From Lachnoanaerobaculum sp. ICM7 (GTDB taxonomy: Bacteria; Bacillota; Clostridia; Lachnospirales; Lachnospiraceae), in the NCBI RefSeq assembly GCF_000287675.1, contig NZ_ALJL01000028.1, positions 1 through 64,000 of the forward strand: a stretch of DNA of 64,000 bases, in the 5' to 3' direction. Under the pieces are notes generated by a model. The model saw only the letters and a list, made by a program, of their open reading frames with translations, was not told where the DNA came from and did no database searches. Numbering within the stretch: position 1 is the first letter of the stretch; every line of letters starts with the position of its first letter. The position numbers and the translations under genes are program-made. Shown here in pieces: positions 48,454-57,415 of this stretch.

Positions 48454-48490
48454 GGCATAACTCTTTATATACAAGGGTTATGCCTTTTTT
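48454..48490 (+). terminator. Terminator after apt
   Basis: A 12-bp stem GGCATAACTCTT / AAGGGTTATGCC with one or two G-U pairs, a 7-base loop and six T. Confidence 0.92.
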
Positions 48491-48618
48491 GATTGTATAA
48501 AGGGTAGTACTAAATGCAACTATTGTAAAAGTTGAATATGTGTAAGACTAAATTTAACTTTAATATAGGGATAGTGAAAATAGACTTTTCATCTTAGGTA
48601 TTACTTCTATATCAAAAC

Positions 48619-48647
48619 TTGACAAAATTGTATTGGATTATTATAAT
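48619..48647 (+). promoter_or_regulatory. Consensus promoter of the ABC operon
   Basis: A perfect TTGACA-17-TATAAT sigma-A promoter. The transcript would start near 48655, giving a leader of about 155 bases. Confidence 0.85.
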
Positions 48648-48659
48648 TAAAATACAAAT

Positions 48660-48805
48660 ATCGTCGAATATTTAAGCAAATCAAATTTGATGTAGAAGTG
48701 AAATTTATAATTGTTCTTGAAAATCAAAAAGTATTGTTCGAATTAAACTTTACAAATATCACTTCAAAATACGAGCTGAAAATATGGTAGAACCATAAAG
48801 AGGAG
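48660..48805 (+). promoter_or_regulatory. Long leader with paired arms
   Basis: The leader contains the palindrome TCAAATTTGA (48681-48690) and two 12-base arms, GAAGTGAAATTT (48695-48706) and AAATATCACTTC (48754-48765), that pair with one mismatch. AGAGGAGG follows before the ATG. I do not recognise a known riboswitch. The 48491-48618 part holds nothing that I can identify. Confidence 0.4.
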
Positions 48806-48811
48806 GAAAAA

Positions 48812-50221
48812 ATGAAAAAAAGAGGGTTAGCGTTAGCGGTTGTATCAGCCATGTTGATTACAACATTGGGTGCGTGTGGAGGTGGCTCAAAGCAGGCTAC
48901 AAGTGACAGTACTACAGCGGCAGGACAGTCACAGGAAGCTGCAGAGACTACAAAGGCGGCTGCAGAGAATCTTACAGGTGTAGATGCGATAATTGCAGAG
49001 GCTCAGGGGATGACATTGGAAGAACTTGCAAAGAAGGCTATTGAAGAGTCTAACGGACAGACATTCTATGGTGTAGGAAACTCAAGCCGTGGAAAGACTG
49101 CAATACCATTATTTATTTCATATTTGCAGACAATCAATCCAAGTTATAATATGAATTTTGAGTGGCAGCAGCCTAAGAATAATAAGATTTTTGAGCAGCT
49201 TAGTGCAGATTCATTAAAGCCTACAGGTACATTTGCAATGACTTTGATACAGGACGGAAACCAGATACAGACTAAAATGGTAGAAACAAATATATTAAAG
49301 ACATTTATCCCTAAGGACTGGGCAGATGCTAATAAGGTGACTGCAGACAGTTATACAGGATTCCTTCCTCTGCAGACATTGAATAAAGTATTTATGTTCA
49401 ACAATACGGGAGATGCAAAGTTTGCTAACTGCTGGGACTTTGTATATGAAGGATCACATCCTTTGTTTATGGATATAGACTCCGAGCTTGTAGGAAAGAA
49501 CTTCCTTTATATGCTTACAAAGGATACATATGCGGATAAGTTAAAAGAAGCATATGACAAGCTTGATGAAACTAAGAAGGCATACTTTGATCCAACTATT
49601 AAAGAAGTTGAGACAGATGCAAAAGACCTTGGATTGTCTGATAATGGAAAGTACGCTCTTGCATGGATTAAGCTCTGGGTTGAAAACTATACAGAAGAAA
49701 CAGATGACGGACCTATATGTAATACTCTTGTAGATGCATCAGCAAAGAATCAGTCAGGACTTTTGGTTTATTCAAAACTACGTTCTATAGAGGAATCTTC
49801 AAATATATCAGTAAATAATGTAACTGTTGCGGCATATCAGGATGATTATACAGGTATGGGTGGTTACGGATATAACCACTATCTCTTCCTTACAAAGAAC
49901 AGTCCTCTTCCTTGGACAGCATGTGCATTTATAGCATATATCACATGTACAGAAGATGGATTCAGCGCATGGGGTAAGGATATGGGAGGATATTCTTCAA
50001 ATCCTAAGGTTATGGAAGAAACTGAGGCTAAGTATCAGCATCAAAAGGGTGGATACAATGAGGCAGGAGAGGACCAGTTCCCGGCTAAGAATGATAGAGG
50101 CTATGAGTGGTGGACAACTGATGGAGGTCTTGTACTTGAAGACCCACAGTACTGTGCAGAGGTTTCATTTACTGTAGGTAGCTGGATTGAAATGTTAAGT
50201 AAAGCTTCAGATAAGAACTAA
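48812..50221 (+). CDS. ABC substrate-binding lipoprotein, iron/spermidine-like
   Basis: A 469-residue lipoprotein (lipobox 'LGAC') with a low-complexity Ser/Thr/Ala linker up to about residue 55. The remainder looks like a periplasmic-binding-type 2 protein of the group used with FbpB/PotBC-like permeases, though I see no ligand motif. An unusually strong promoter fits a highly expressed importer. Substrate unknown. Confidence 0.7.
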   Translation: MKKRGLALAVVSAMLITTLGACGGGSKQATSDSTTAAGQSQEAAETTKAAAENLTGVDAIIAEAQGMTLEELAKKAIEESNGQTFYGVGNSSRGKTAIPLFISYLQTINPSYNMNFEWQQPKNNKIFEQLSADSLKPTGTFAMTLIQDGNQIQTKMVETNILKTFIPKDWADANKVTADSYTGFLPLQTLNKVFMFNNTGDAKFANCWDFVYEGSHPLFMDIDSELVGKNFLYMLTKDTYADKLKEAYDKLDETKKAYFDPTIKEVETDAKDLGLSDNGKYALAWIKLWVENYTEETDDGPICNTLVDASAKNQSGLLVYSKLRSIEESSNISVNNVTVAAYQDDYTGMGGYGYNHYLFLTKNSPLPWTACAFIAYITCTEDGFSAWGKDMGGYSSNPKVMEETEAKYQHQKGGYNEAGEDQFPAKNDRGYEWWTTDGGLVLEDPQYCAEVSFTVGSWIEMLSKASDKN

Positions 50222-50228
50222 TTTGACC

Positions 50229-50254
50229 GGTGCTGCCTCGTGCAGCACCTTTTT
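50229..50254 (+). terminator. Intercistronic terminator-like hairpin
   Basis: A perfect 8-bp GC-rich stem GGTGCTGC / GCAGCACC with a 5-base loop and five T lies between the binding-protein gene and the permease. It probably lets only part of the transcripts continue, so that the binding protein exceeds the membrane parts. Confidence 0.85.
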
Positions 50255-50266
50255 AAGGAGAAAATT

Positions 50267-52063
50267 ATGGGAATACTAAAAAATAGAGTTAAAACTTTTT
50301 TTAGCAAGCCACAAAATATTATTTTGCTTATTTTTGGAATAATGCTGACATTCAGTACGATCGCACCGGTCATTGCCATAGTAAAGGATACTTTACAGAT
50401 ACATCCCGGTACAATTGATCAGCATCTTACAGGAAAGGCATCAGGCTACAGTATTGTAAACTATACAGACTTATTTACAAGTAAACTTGCGATGTCCAAT
50501 CTTTGGAGACCGCTCTTTAACACAATACTTTTGGCTGTACTTACATGTATAATATCTATTCTTTACGGTGGATTTTTTGCATTTCTGGTTACAAGAACCA
50601 ATATGAAGTTCGAAAAATATCTGAGCTCAATTTTCATTTTTCCATATATAATGCCGCAGTGGACATTGGCAGTTGTATGGCAAAATATGTTTAATTCCAA
50701 TGCTGTTCTAGGAACTTCTGACGGTTTAATTGCCTCACTTACAGGCATTACTTTCCCTAAATGGTGGTGTCAGGGACTATTTCCAAGTGCTGTAGTATTA
50801 GGCCTTCACTATGCACCTTTTGCATATATTATGATTGGTGGAATTTTCAAGAACATGGATGCCAATCTTGAAGAGGCGGCTACAATACTTGATACACCTA
50901 AATGGAAAATTATGACAATGATCACATTGCCTATGATCACACCTGCTATACTCAATACTATTTTGCTGGTATTCGGTTCGGCAATGGGCTCATATCCTGT
51001 GCCTCATTATCTTGGGCTTACCACATTGTCAACAAAGTATATTTCTATGAACAGTAAATATACAGGCGAGGCAAGTATACTGGCAATCATTATGATGGTA
51101 TTTGGTATAATGATACTTGGAATAAATCAGCTTTCCCTCAGAAGTAGAAAAAACTATACAACAGTTACAGGAAAATCAGGTCAGCTCTCAAAGATTAATA
51201 TAGGAAAGATAGGAAAATATGTCGTAGGAGCAGTATTTGCAGTACTGACTTTCTTTACAAGTATTTGGCCTATTATGCTTTTTGCACTTGAAACATTCCT
51301 TCCAAATCCGGGAGATTACAGCTTCCTTTACACACATGATTTCAGTAATCTCACTACAAAATGGTGGTTGACAAGTGAAAATGTTACAGAAAACGGACTA
51401 TACGGTCAGTTTGGTATACTACACAACCCTACTATATGGAAAGCATTCTGGGGTACACTACTTTTAGCATTTGCTTGTGCGGCCATTGCAGGTACTATAG
51501 GTACTTTGATTGGCTATGCGGTAGCAAAGAACAGAAGATCAAAATGGGCCTCATATGTAAATAATATGGCTTTTTTACCTTATTTGATGCCTTCTATAGC
51601 AGTGGGTGCAGCGTTCTTTATATTATTTTCAAATGAACATATAAATTTATTTAACACATATTATCTGCTTATTATAGCAGGTGTTATAAAATACATTCCA
51701 TTTGCAAGTAGGGCATCTTTAAACTCAATGCTTCAAATCAGTAATGAGCTTGAAGAGGCTGCTATAATTCAAAATACAGGATGGTTTAAGAGAATGGTAA
51801 GAATAATTATACCGATTCAGAAATCTTCTATTATAAGTGGGTTTAGCTTACCTTTCATGACTTGCCTCAGAGAGTTGTCATTATTCCTCTTACTTTGTAC
51901 ACAGGGATTTATATTGTCAACTACACTTGATTATTTTGATGAAATGGGATTGTACGCATTTTCAAGTGCTATAAACTTAATTTTGATCGTAACTATACTT
52001 TTCTTTAATACATTGGCAGATAAACTTACAGGTTCAAGCCTGGACAATGGAATAGGAGGTTGA
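50267..52063 (+). CDS. Two-domain ABC permease, FbpB-like
   Basis: A 598-residue membrane protein with about twelve helices, made of two permease domains. Each has an EAA loop: 'LEEAATILDTPKWKIMTMIT' and 'ELEEAAIIQNTGWFKRMVRI'. Fused permeases of this type serve ferric-iron and some other importers. I start at ATG 50267 behind AAGGAG; the frame is open to 50240. The large extracellular stretch between the halves is normal. Confidence 0.85.
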   Translation: MGILKNRVKTFFSKPQNIILLIFGIMLTFSTIAPVIAIVKDTLQIHPGTIDQHLTGKASGYSIVNYTDLFTSKLAMSNLWRPLFNTILLAVLTCIISILYGGFFAFLVTRTNMKFEKYLSSIFIFPYIMPQWTLAVVWQNMFNSNAVLGTSDGLIASLTGITFPKWWCQGLFPSAVVLGLHYAPFAYIMIGGIFKNMDANLEEAATILDTPKWKIMTMITLPMITPAILNTILLVFGSAMGSYPVPHYLGLTTLSTKYISMNSKYTGEASILAIIMMVFGIMILGINQLSLRSRKNYTTVTGKSGQLSKINIGKIGKYVVGAVFAVLTFFTSIWPIMLFALETFLPNPGDYSFLYTHDFSNLTTKWWLTSENVTENGLYGQFGILHNPTIWKAFWGTLLLAFACAAIAGTIGTLIGYAVAKNRRSKWASYVNNMAFLPYLMPSIAVGAAFFILFSNEHINLFNTYYLLIIAGVIKYIPFASRASLNSMLQISNELEEAAIIQNTGWFKRMVRIIIPIQKSSIISGFSLPFMTCLRELSLFLLLCTQGFILSTTLDYFDEMGLYAFSSAINLILIVTILFFNTLADKLTGSSLDNGIGG

Positions 52064-52064
52064 T

Positions 52065-53720
52065 ATGCCGGCAATTACATTAACAAATATTACCAAAAGA
52101 TGGAAAAACTATTTTGGTGTGGATAACTTAAGTCTTGAGATACCTGACAATTCATTTATTACATTGCTTGGACCTTCGGGTTGCGGAAAGACAACTATTC
52201 TTCGTATGATTGCAGGTTTGGAGACACCTACAGAAGGAAGAATAACTATCGGAGATAATGTGGTATTTGACAGCGAGAAGGGAATTAATGTACCGGCAAA
52301 TAAGAGAAGAGTAGGATTCTTATTTCAAAACTACGCTCTTTGGCCAAATATGACTGTTTATCAGAATATAATGTTTGGACTAAAGAATATAAAGGAAGAA
52401 CTTCCGGTAATAGATGTAGAAGCAAAAAGATATACAGATATTATGAGAGCATTACAGAATGGTAAAAGAATAAAGGCCGAAGTAATGGATTGCTATGATA
52501 AAAACGGAAAGCTGGATAATAACAGAGCCTATGTAAAACTGATAGATGCTTTTGAACTGTCAATATTCAGTGCAAAAACTGTATTTGAATTAAAAATTCA
52601 TGAAAGTGATAACCCGGATGAGGTTGCCGATAAGTATAGAGCGGAGTATGAGCAAAAACTTGTAAGCATTGTAGATGCACATAGAGCAAAGGGAGAAGAA
52701 CTGAATAAAGACTTTGAAGTTGTTAAGGCAGGTAATGTAGTGACAGAAGTCCGTAAGCTCACTGATGAGGAAATGGATTCAAGACTTCGCCAGGTAGCAA
52801 GAATTGTTAAGATCGGTATGTTTATGGACAGATATCCGGCAGAGCTTTCAGGTGGTCAGCAACAAAGAGTTGCTATTGCAAGAACACTTGCACCAAGGCC
52901 ACAGGTTCTTTTTATGGATGAGCCACTCTCAAATCTGGATGCAAAGCTTAGACTTGAAATGCGTTATGAGCTTCAAAGACTTCATGTAGAGACAGGAAGT
53001 ACATTTGTTTATGTTACACATGACCAGATGGAGGCTATGACACTTGCAACTCAGATTTGTCTTGTGGAAAATGGTGTATTGCAGCAGTATGCACCTCCAC
53101 TTGAGGTTTACAGAAGACCTGAAAATCTCTTTGTTGCCGATTTCGTTGGAAATCCTTCTATTAACTTTGTAGAGGCAAAGGGTACTCAGCAGGGTGATGG
53201 AAGTATTTCTTTGGACATCCTTGGCGGTGTAAAGGCAAAGTTTGTCACAAATGAAAATATAAAGCTGAATGAATGGTTTGAAAAAAGAGATAGCGATGCA
53301 GCAAAGAAGCAGGAACTGCTTAAAGGACTTATGAAGGATAAGCATTATGTGGAAAAGGCTAACAAGGATGAGGTATTTAAGTATCATATAGCAAAGGTTA
53401 TGGAAGAGGACAGCAGCATACAAAGTGAGCCTGTTGTAAGTAATGAGGACTTTGTAGTTGCAATAAGACCGGAGGCCATAGGAATAACATCAGGAGAAGG
53501 GCTTCATACAACTATTTACGGTGCGATGCCTACAGGAATGGAAAGCACATTGAAGTTAAGATTTGGAGATTATCTGCTTACGGGAGTTATATTTGGAAAC
53601 ACAGCCTATAAAATAGGTGAAAATGTAAACATCAATATAAACGGAGATGATATATTATTGTTTGACAGAAGATCGGGCATGAGAGTTGCAACAGGACATC
53701 TGGTGCTTGAGAATGCCTAA
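52065..53720 (+). CDS. ABC ATPase with a large insertion in the helical domain
   Basis: A 551-residue MalK/PotA/FbpC-like ATPase. Walker A 'GPSGCGKTT' is at 36-44, the Q-loop Gln at 88, signature 'LSGGQQQRV' at 261-269 and Walker B 'VLFMDEP' at 281-287. Normally about 50 residues separate the Q-loop and the signature; here there are 173, so about 120 extra residues (roughly 115-235, charged and helical) lie in the helical subdomain that contacts the permease. The C-terminal TOBE part also holds an extra charged stretch near 405-450. The gene starts one base after the permease stop. Confidence 0.9.
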   Translation: MPAITLTNITKRWKNYFGVDNLSLEIPDNSFITLLGPSGCGKTTILRMIAGLETPTEGRITIGDNVVFDSEKGINVPANKRRVGFLFQNYALWPNMTVYQNIMFGLKNIKEELPVIDVEAKRYTDIMRALQNGKRIKAEVMDCYDKNGKLDNNRAYVKLIDAFELSIFSAKTVFELKIHESDNPDEVADKYRAEYEQKLVSIVDAHRAKGEELNKDFEVVKAGNVVTEVRKLTDEEMDSRLRQVARIVKIGMFMDRYPAELSGGQQQRVAIARTLAPRPQVLFMDEPLSNLDAKLRLEMRYELQRLHVETGSTFVYVTHDQMEAMTLATQICLVENGVLQQYAPPLEVYRRPENLFVADFVGNPSINFVEAKGTQQGDGSISLDILGGVKAKFVTNENIKLNEWFEKRDSDAAKKQELLKGLMKDKHYVEKANKDEVFKYHIAKVMEEDSSIQSEPVVSNEDFVVAIRPEAIGITSGEGLHTTIYGAMPTGMESTLKLRFGDYLLTGVIFGNTAYKIGENVNININGDDILLFDRRSGMRVATGHLVLENA

Positions 53721-53760
53721 AAAGCGTGTAAGTTTTCATAAAAAAGCTCAAATATTGGTA

Positions 53761-53789
53761 TTGACAAATAAAGGTAAGTTAAATATAAT
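53761..53789 (+). promoter_or_regulatory. Consensus promoter of rplM-rpsI
   Basis: A perfect TTGACA-17-TATAAT, 96 bases before rplM. Confidence 0.9.
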
Positions 53790-53795
53790 TATTAA

Positions 53796-53881
53796 TTGTG
53801 ACATTAGAGATTAATGCTTATTCCAATGCCCCGGAGAGCATTTATCCATATAAAGCGAAGTTAAAAGATTAATGGAGGTCA
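53796..53881 (+). promoter_or_regulatory. Ribosomal-protein leader before rplM
   Basis: The leader contains an AATGC...GCATT stem enclosing a GC-rich loop (around 53813-53842) and ends at GGAGG. Its place and size fit the L13 leader class, where L13 represses its own synthesis; I assign it on position and a visible stem only. Confidence 0.45.
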
Positions 53882-53885
53882 GTCA

Positions 53886-54320
53886 ATGAAAACTTTTATG
53901 GCTAATCCGGATAAGATCGACAGAAAATGGTATGTTGTCGATGCAAAGGGAGCTACATTGGGACGACTTGCTTCAGAAGTTGCAAGTGTATTAAGAGGAA
54001 AGAACAAACCGGAATTTACACCACACGTTGATTGTGGAGATTATGTTATCGTAATCAATGCTGCTGAGGTAAAGGTTACAGGTAAAAAGTTAGATCAGAA
54101 GATTTATTACAACCATTCAGAGTATGTTGGTGGTATGAGAGAGACAACTCTTCGTGAACTTCTTGCAAAGAAGCCTGAGAGAGTAGTAGAGCTTGCCATC
54201 AGGGGCATGCTTCCAAAGGGACCACTTGGTAGAGATATGTACAGAAAGCTTCATGTTTATGCAGGAGAGACTCATGGACATCAGGCACAGAAGCCGGTAG
54301 TATTGGAAATTAAAGGCTAA
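53886..54320 (+). CDS. rplM: Ribosomal protein L13
   Basis: A 144-residue L13 ('[20 protein letters not shown]', '[13 protein letters not shown]', '[10 protein letters not shown]') of the large ribosomal subunit. It forms the usual two-gene operon with rpsI. Confidence 0.98.
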   Translation: MKTFMANPDKIDRKWYVVDAKGATLGRLASEVASVLRGKNKPEFTPHVDCGDYVIVINAAEVKVTGKKLDQKIYYNHSEYVGGMRETTLRELLAKKPERVVELAIRGMLPKGPLGRDMYRKLHVYAGETHGHQAQKPVVLEIKG

Positions 54321-54343
54321 TAATCTTTAAGAAGGAGAATGGT

Positions 54344-54736
54344 ATGACTAACGATAAGTTTTACGGAACAGGTAGAAGAAAAAGTTCTATCGCCAGAGTA
54401 TATCTTGTACCTGGAACAGGTAAGATAACAATAAATAAAAGAGATATTGATGAGTATTTTGGTCTTGAGACATTGAAGGTTGTTGTTCGTCAGCCTTTAG
54501 TGGCTACAGACAATGTAAATAAGTTTGATGTACTTGTAAATGTTTGCGGTGGTGGTTTCACAGGCCAGGCCGGAGCTATCAGACATGGTATATCAAGAGC
54601 ACTTCTTCACGCAGATGAGGAGTACAGACCAACTTTAAAGAAGGCCGGATTCCTTACAAGAGATCCAAGAATGAAAGAGCGTAAGAAATACGGTCTTAAG
54701 TCAGCGAGAAGAGCACCACAGTTCAGTAAGAGATAA
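54344..54736 (+). CDS. rpsI: Ribosomal protein S9
   Basis: A 130-residue S9 ending in the conserved '[11 protein letters not shown]' tail that reaches the ribosomal P site. GAAGGAG precedes the ATG. The 3' end of this gene has served as an integration site: its last codons recur at 57363-57397 with synonymous changes. Confidence 0.98.
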   Translation: MTNDKFYGTGRRKSSIARVYLVPGTGKITINKRDIDEYFGLETLKVVVRQPLVATDNVNKFDVLVNVCGGGFTGQAGAIRHGISRALLHADEEYRPTLKKAGFLTRDPRMKERKKYGLKSARRAPQFSKR

Positions 54737-54737
54737 T
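54703..54737 (+). repeat. Attachment site attL (3' end of rpsI)
   Basis: The last 35 bases of rpsI correspond to 57363-57397. The left 12 bases and the right 11 bases are identical; the middle differs at third codon positions only, plus an AGT/TCA serine switch. Confidence 0.85.
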
Positions 54738-54758
54738 CGAGACTTGGAAGAATCAAAA

Positions 54759-54796
54759 AACCCCGGAAAATCAATGGTTTTCGGGGGTTTTTTGTT
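54759..54796 (+). terminator. Terminator after rpsI
   Basis: Stem AACCCCGGAAAA / TTTTCGGGGGTT with one mismatch and a T-rich tail. Confidence 0.9.
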
Positions 54797-54878
54797 GCCA
54801 AAAATTCTGCTGTAATTTGTTATCAGGCGTCATCATTTATTAGCATCTGTTGTTTATGAATCAAATTTTAGATACATA

Positions 54879-54928
54879 GAGCGTTAGCTCATTCTTTAAA
54901 GTTGAAGAATGAGTTGAAGCTCTTTTTT
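54879..54928 (+). terminator. Second strong terminator hairpin
   Basis: An 18-position stem (54879-54896 with 54905-54922; 17 of 18 positions pair, counting G-U), followed by six T. It lies 80 bases after the rpsI terminator with no gene between, so it may end a small RNA or belong to the integrated element. Confidence 0.75.
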
Positions 54929-55120
54929 ACATACCATCACAAATCTAGAGGAGATTTTTATATTCAGTAACAAAAAAGTGTCGTATTTATACGGCTTTTG
55001 GCGTTTCGCAAACGCCTATAAGTATTCAACATCTAAGGAACATTCTTGGGGGACAAAGGAACTGTCCTCATGAACTATTAGTAGAGATTGCTTGTGTATC
55101 GGATATCAGTATGGAAAAAT

Positions 55121-55150
55121 AATGTTCCGAAATGTCTCGTAATGTTATTG
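55121..55150 (+). repeat. Phased AATGT repeats, upstream group
   Basis: Three tandem units related to CGTAATGTTC (AATGTTC-CGAAATGTCT-CGTAATGTTA) with a 10-11-base period, lying about 45 bases before the TATAAT at 55194-55199. Helical phasing suggests protein binding on one DNA face. Confidence 0.6.
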
Positions 55151-55193
55151 GGATAGCAAAATAAGCATTTAGAATTTTTTTGAGGAGACAGTG

Positions 55194-55199
55194 TATAAT
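55194..55199 (+). promoter_or_regulatory. -10 element of the AlbA_2-type gene
   Basis: TATAAT without a good -35 hexamer, lying between the two phased repeat groups. Activation or repression by a factor bound to the repeats is likely. Confidence 0.5.
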
Positions 55200-55212
55200 A
55201 TCTATTGAAATT

Positions 55213-55275
55213 CGTAATGCTTCGCAATGTGTCCGTAATGTTCCGAAATGTTATTGCAATGTTCTGAAATGTTTG
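55213..55275 (+). repeat. Phased AATGT repeats, downstream group
   Basis: Six tandem units of 10-12 bases (CGTAATGCTT, CGCAATGTGTC, CGTAATGTTC, CGAAATGTTATT, GCAATGTTCT, GAAATGTTTG) start a few bases after the expected transcription start and end 36 bases before the gene. They probably form an operator array. Confidence 0.65.
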
Positions 55276-55310
55276 GTATGTTTTATAAGAAGAATATTGG
55301 AGGTACTTGG

Positions 55311-56708
55311 ATGCAAATAAAAGAATTATATCCGGATGTAATTGCAGAGGATATAGAGTATGAATATAAAGCAAGGTTAAACTCTGATAAACCGATTAAA
55401 TGGGCTAAAACTATTGTAGGATATGCAAATGGCAATGGTGGAACCATGTTTGTCGGAGTCTCTGATAGTGGGGAGGCTTTTGGTATTGATTTGGATGAAA
55501 TTGATAAAACAAAATTATTGATATCAAAAATTAATGATAGGCATATTTTCCCACATGCAAAAATTCGCTATATGATGAGGAGTGTTGATGCAGATGCAGA
55601 GAAATTTGTTTTAGCTGTCAATGTTATTCAAGCTGATTCTGTTGTGAGATACAAAGAAGGAGATTTTAACGAAACTGTATATATAAAAGGGGATGGAAAT
55701 TCAACCACGGCTTCACCGGAAGATATTATTTCATTATCCAAAAGAAAATTTGGGGTTGATAATGAAACAAGTGAAATACTTTATGCTGAAAATCAATGGA
55801 GAGAGTATCTTGATTTGTGCAGGGAATACAGAGAAGAGTCATCCATACCTACTATTAAGGATTTGCAAAATGAAGAAATCGTTTCTAAGGAAGGGTATGC
55901 AAAATCCGGTTTTCTTATGTTTAGTGATGACTATGATGGTGATGACTCGTTAATTTGCTGTCGGCTTTGGAAGGGAAAAGATAAAACAGGCATAGTGCTG
56001 GATAGTGGAAGATATAAAGGTTCCTTAGCTAAAGTTTTTAAAAATGCATTGAACTTTATAGAGAGGAATACACGAACCGGATGGCGAAAAACGGAGTCAG
56101 GTGGTCGTGAAGAGGTTCGTGCCTATCCCAAAGAAGCCATTAGAGAGGCATTAGTGAATGCGATTGCACATCGAGATTATTCTATTGCCGGCACACAGAT
56201 TGATGTGGACGTCTATATTGACAGGATTGATATTGTGTCCCCGGGGTCGTGGCTATTGCCAAAGAGCTATAATCGATATCCGGTAGGTTCTATTCCTTCT
56301 ATCCGGAGAAATTCGATTATAGCGGCATGTTTGGATATGGCAAATTTGATGGAGCGTGGTGGAACAGGATTTCAAACAATGGTTGAAAGTTATAAAGGCA
56401 GTGCAGAACATTTGCAACCCGGAGTTTTGATCTATCCCGGGTTCCTTGATCTACGGTTATTTGATCTTATATACGAAGATAGTGCAATGCCGGTGGTACA
56501 AGATGAATTATCTGATAGACAAAAGATTTTGGAGATTCTAAGAACGGAAGGATCAAAGCATGTGAAGGAACTTCAGATAGTTACAAGTTATAAAAGCAGG
56601 AGCCAATTTTTGGTTGAAGTTATAAATCCTCTGATAGAAGAAGGTGTTATCTATAGGGATGGCAATGTAAAGTCTCCAAAGTCTCTAATAAAGTTGAAAA
56701 ACAAATGA
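55311..56708 (+). CDS. AlbA_2/GHKL-ATPase-type DNA-binding regulator
   Basis: A 465-residue protein; GGAGG lies 8 bases before ATG 55311, and the longer frame begins inside the operator repeats. The N-terminal AlbA_2 domain ('WAKTIVGYANGNGGTMFVGV') is followed by a central part with 'IREALVNAIAHRDYS' (HATPase_c_4-like) and 'ERGGTGFQTM', and a C-terminal winged helix (about 395-460). Such proteins are putative regulators or RecG-like ATP-binding proteins, common on mobile elements. It is the only intact gene in the rpsI-integrated segment and probably regulates itself through the phased repeats. Confidence 0.8.
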   Translation: MQIKELYPDVIAEDIEYEYKARLNSDKPIKWAKTIVGYANGNGGTMFVGVSDSGEAFGIDLDEIDKTKLLISKINDRHIFPHAKIRYMMRSVDADAEKFVLAVNVIQADSVVRYKEGDFNETVYIKGDGNSTTASPEDIISLSKRKFGVDNETSEILYAENQWREYLDLCREYREESSIPTIKDLQNEEIVSKEGYAKSGFLMFSDDYDGDDSLICCRLWKGKDKTGIVLDSGRYKGSLAKVFKNALNFIERNTRTGWRKTESGGREEVRAYPKEAIREALVNAIAHRDYSIAGTQIDVDVYIDRIDIVSPGSWLLPKSYNRYPVGSIPSIRRNSIIAACLDMANLMERGGTGFQTMVESYKGSAEHLQPGVLIYPGFLDLRLFDLIYEDSAMPVVQDELSDRQKILEILRTEGSKHVKELQIVTSYKSRSQFLVEVINPLIEEGVIYRDGNVKSPKSLIKLKNK

Positions 56709-56726
56709 TGATTTTATAGGTGTGGG

Positions 56727-56766
56727 AACGATTGCTCTCACAGTAATGTGGGGGTGATCGTTTTTT
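56727..56766 (+). terminator. Terminator after the AlbA_2-type gene
   Basis: A 16-position stem (AACGATTGCTCTCACA with TGTGGGGGTGATCGTT, counting G-U pairs) followed by six T. The stretch 56767-57056 after it holds no gene that I can recognise. Confidence 0.88.
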
Positions 56767-57056
56767 GTCTGCATAATAATATTGAAAATCCTCTTCAACC
56801 CGGTAATCGTTAATAACTGATAATTTCCATAAACTGATACATGCAAGGACAAAAGTTTTTTAGCAGCTCCTTGAAAACTGAATATCATTCACTTGGTACA
56901 TTACTTTTTGTGGGGGCCTGAAATACGTGATGATGTCCATTGGGACGGTAGCGGATACGTATTGTAGAAATGGTCAAGGATGTCAGTATGCAGCCGGCAT
57001 TATAAGGATTACAAGAAGGGACAATGATACTTCCGTAATTCGCGGCCCGGTCATAG

Positions 57057-57362
57057 ATATTTAAAGCGGCTCTCGATAGTCGTGTGATTGGAAAAGATCC
57101 GACACTCTATCTTTCATCAGAAGGCGGAGGTATACTGCAGAAAGACAAGGAGGCACTTACGGACGAACAGGCAGAACGTCTGATAGATGAGGTAAGAGGT
57201 CTTTCAATCTACACATTTGTAATGCTTGGTTTATATGCAGGTTTACGATGAGAATAAATTCTGGTATTGCAATGGGATTGTGTTTTTCTGGATGCATTAA
57301 CACCGTACATTTCAGTAAGAAAGGCATGGAGAAATGATCATAACAGAGCAGATATTAGTACT
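57057..57362 (+). pseudogene. Tyrosine-recombinase integrase fragment
   Basis: One frame encodes 'LTDEQAERLIDEVRGL', 'YTFVMLGLYAGLR' and 'LQWDCVFLD...TPYISVRKAW', the start of a phage-type integrase catalytic domain. TGA 57249-57251 and TAA 57255-57257 replace the usual 'REE' after 'GLR', and the catalytic His-x-x-Arg/Tyr part is missing. It ends at the right-hand copy of the rpsI end, the usual position of an integrase gene. Confidence 0.88.
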
Positions 57363-57397
57363 AGCGAGAAGAGCGCCCCAGTTCTCAAAGAGATAAT
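57363..57397 (+). repeat. Attachment site attR (rpsI-end copy)
   Basis: This copy of the rpsI 3' end still encodes '[10 protein letters not shown]' followed by TAA, but with different synonymous codons from the intact gene. This is expected if one att site came with the element from another host. Confidence 0.85.
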
Positions 57398-57415
57398 CAG
57401 GTATTGCAATATTAC

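Noticed and set aside
48660-48811. A known metabolite riboswitch in the ABC operon leader
   Set aside because: Paired arms are visible, but none of the consensus cores that I know; kept only as an unassigned leader.
55248-55310. Start of the AlbA_2-type gene at 55248
   Set aside because: That frame opens inside the phased repeats without a ribosome site; ATG 55311 has GGAGG and begins the conserved domain.
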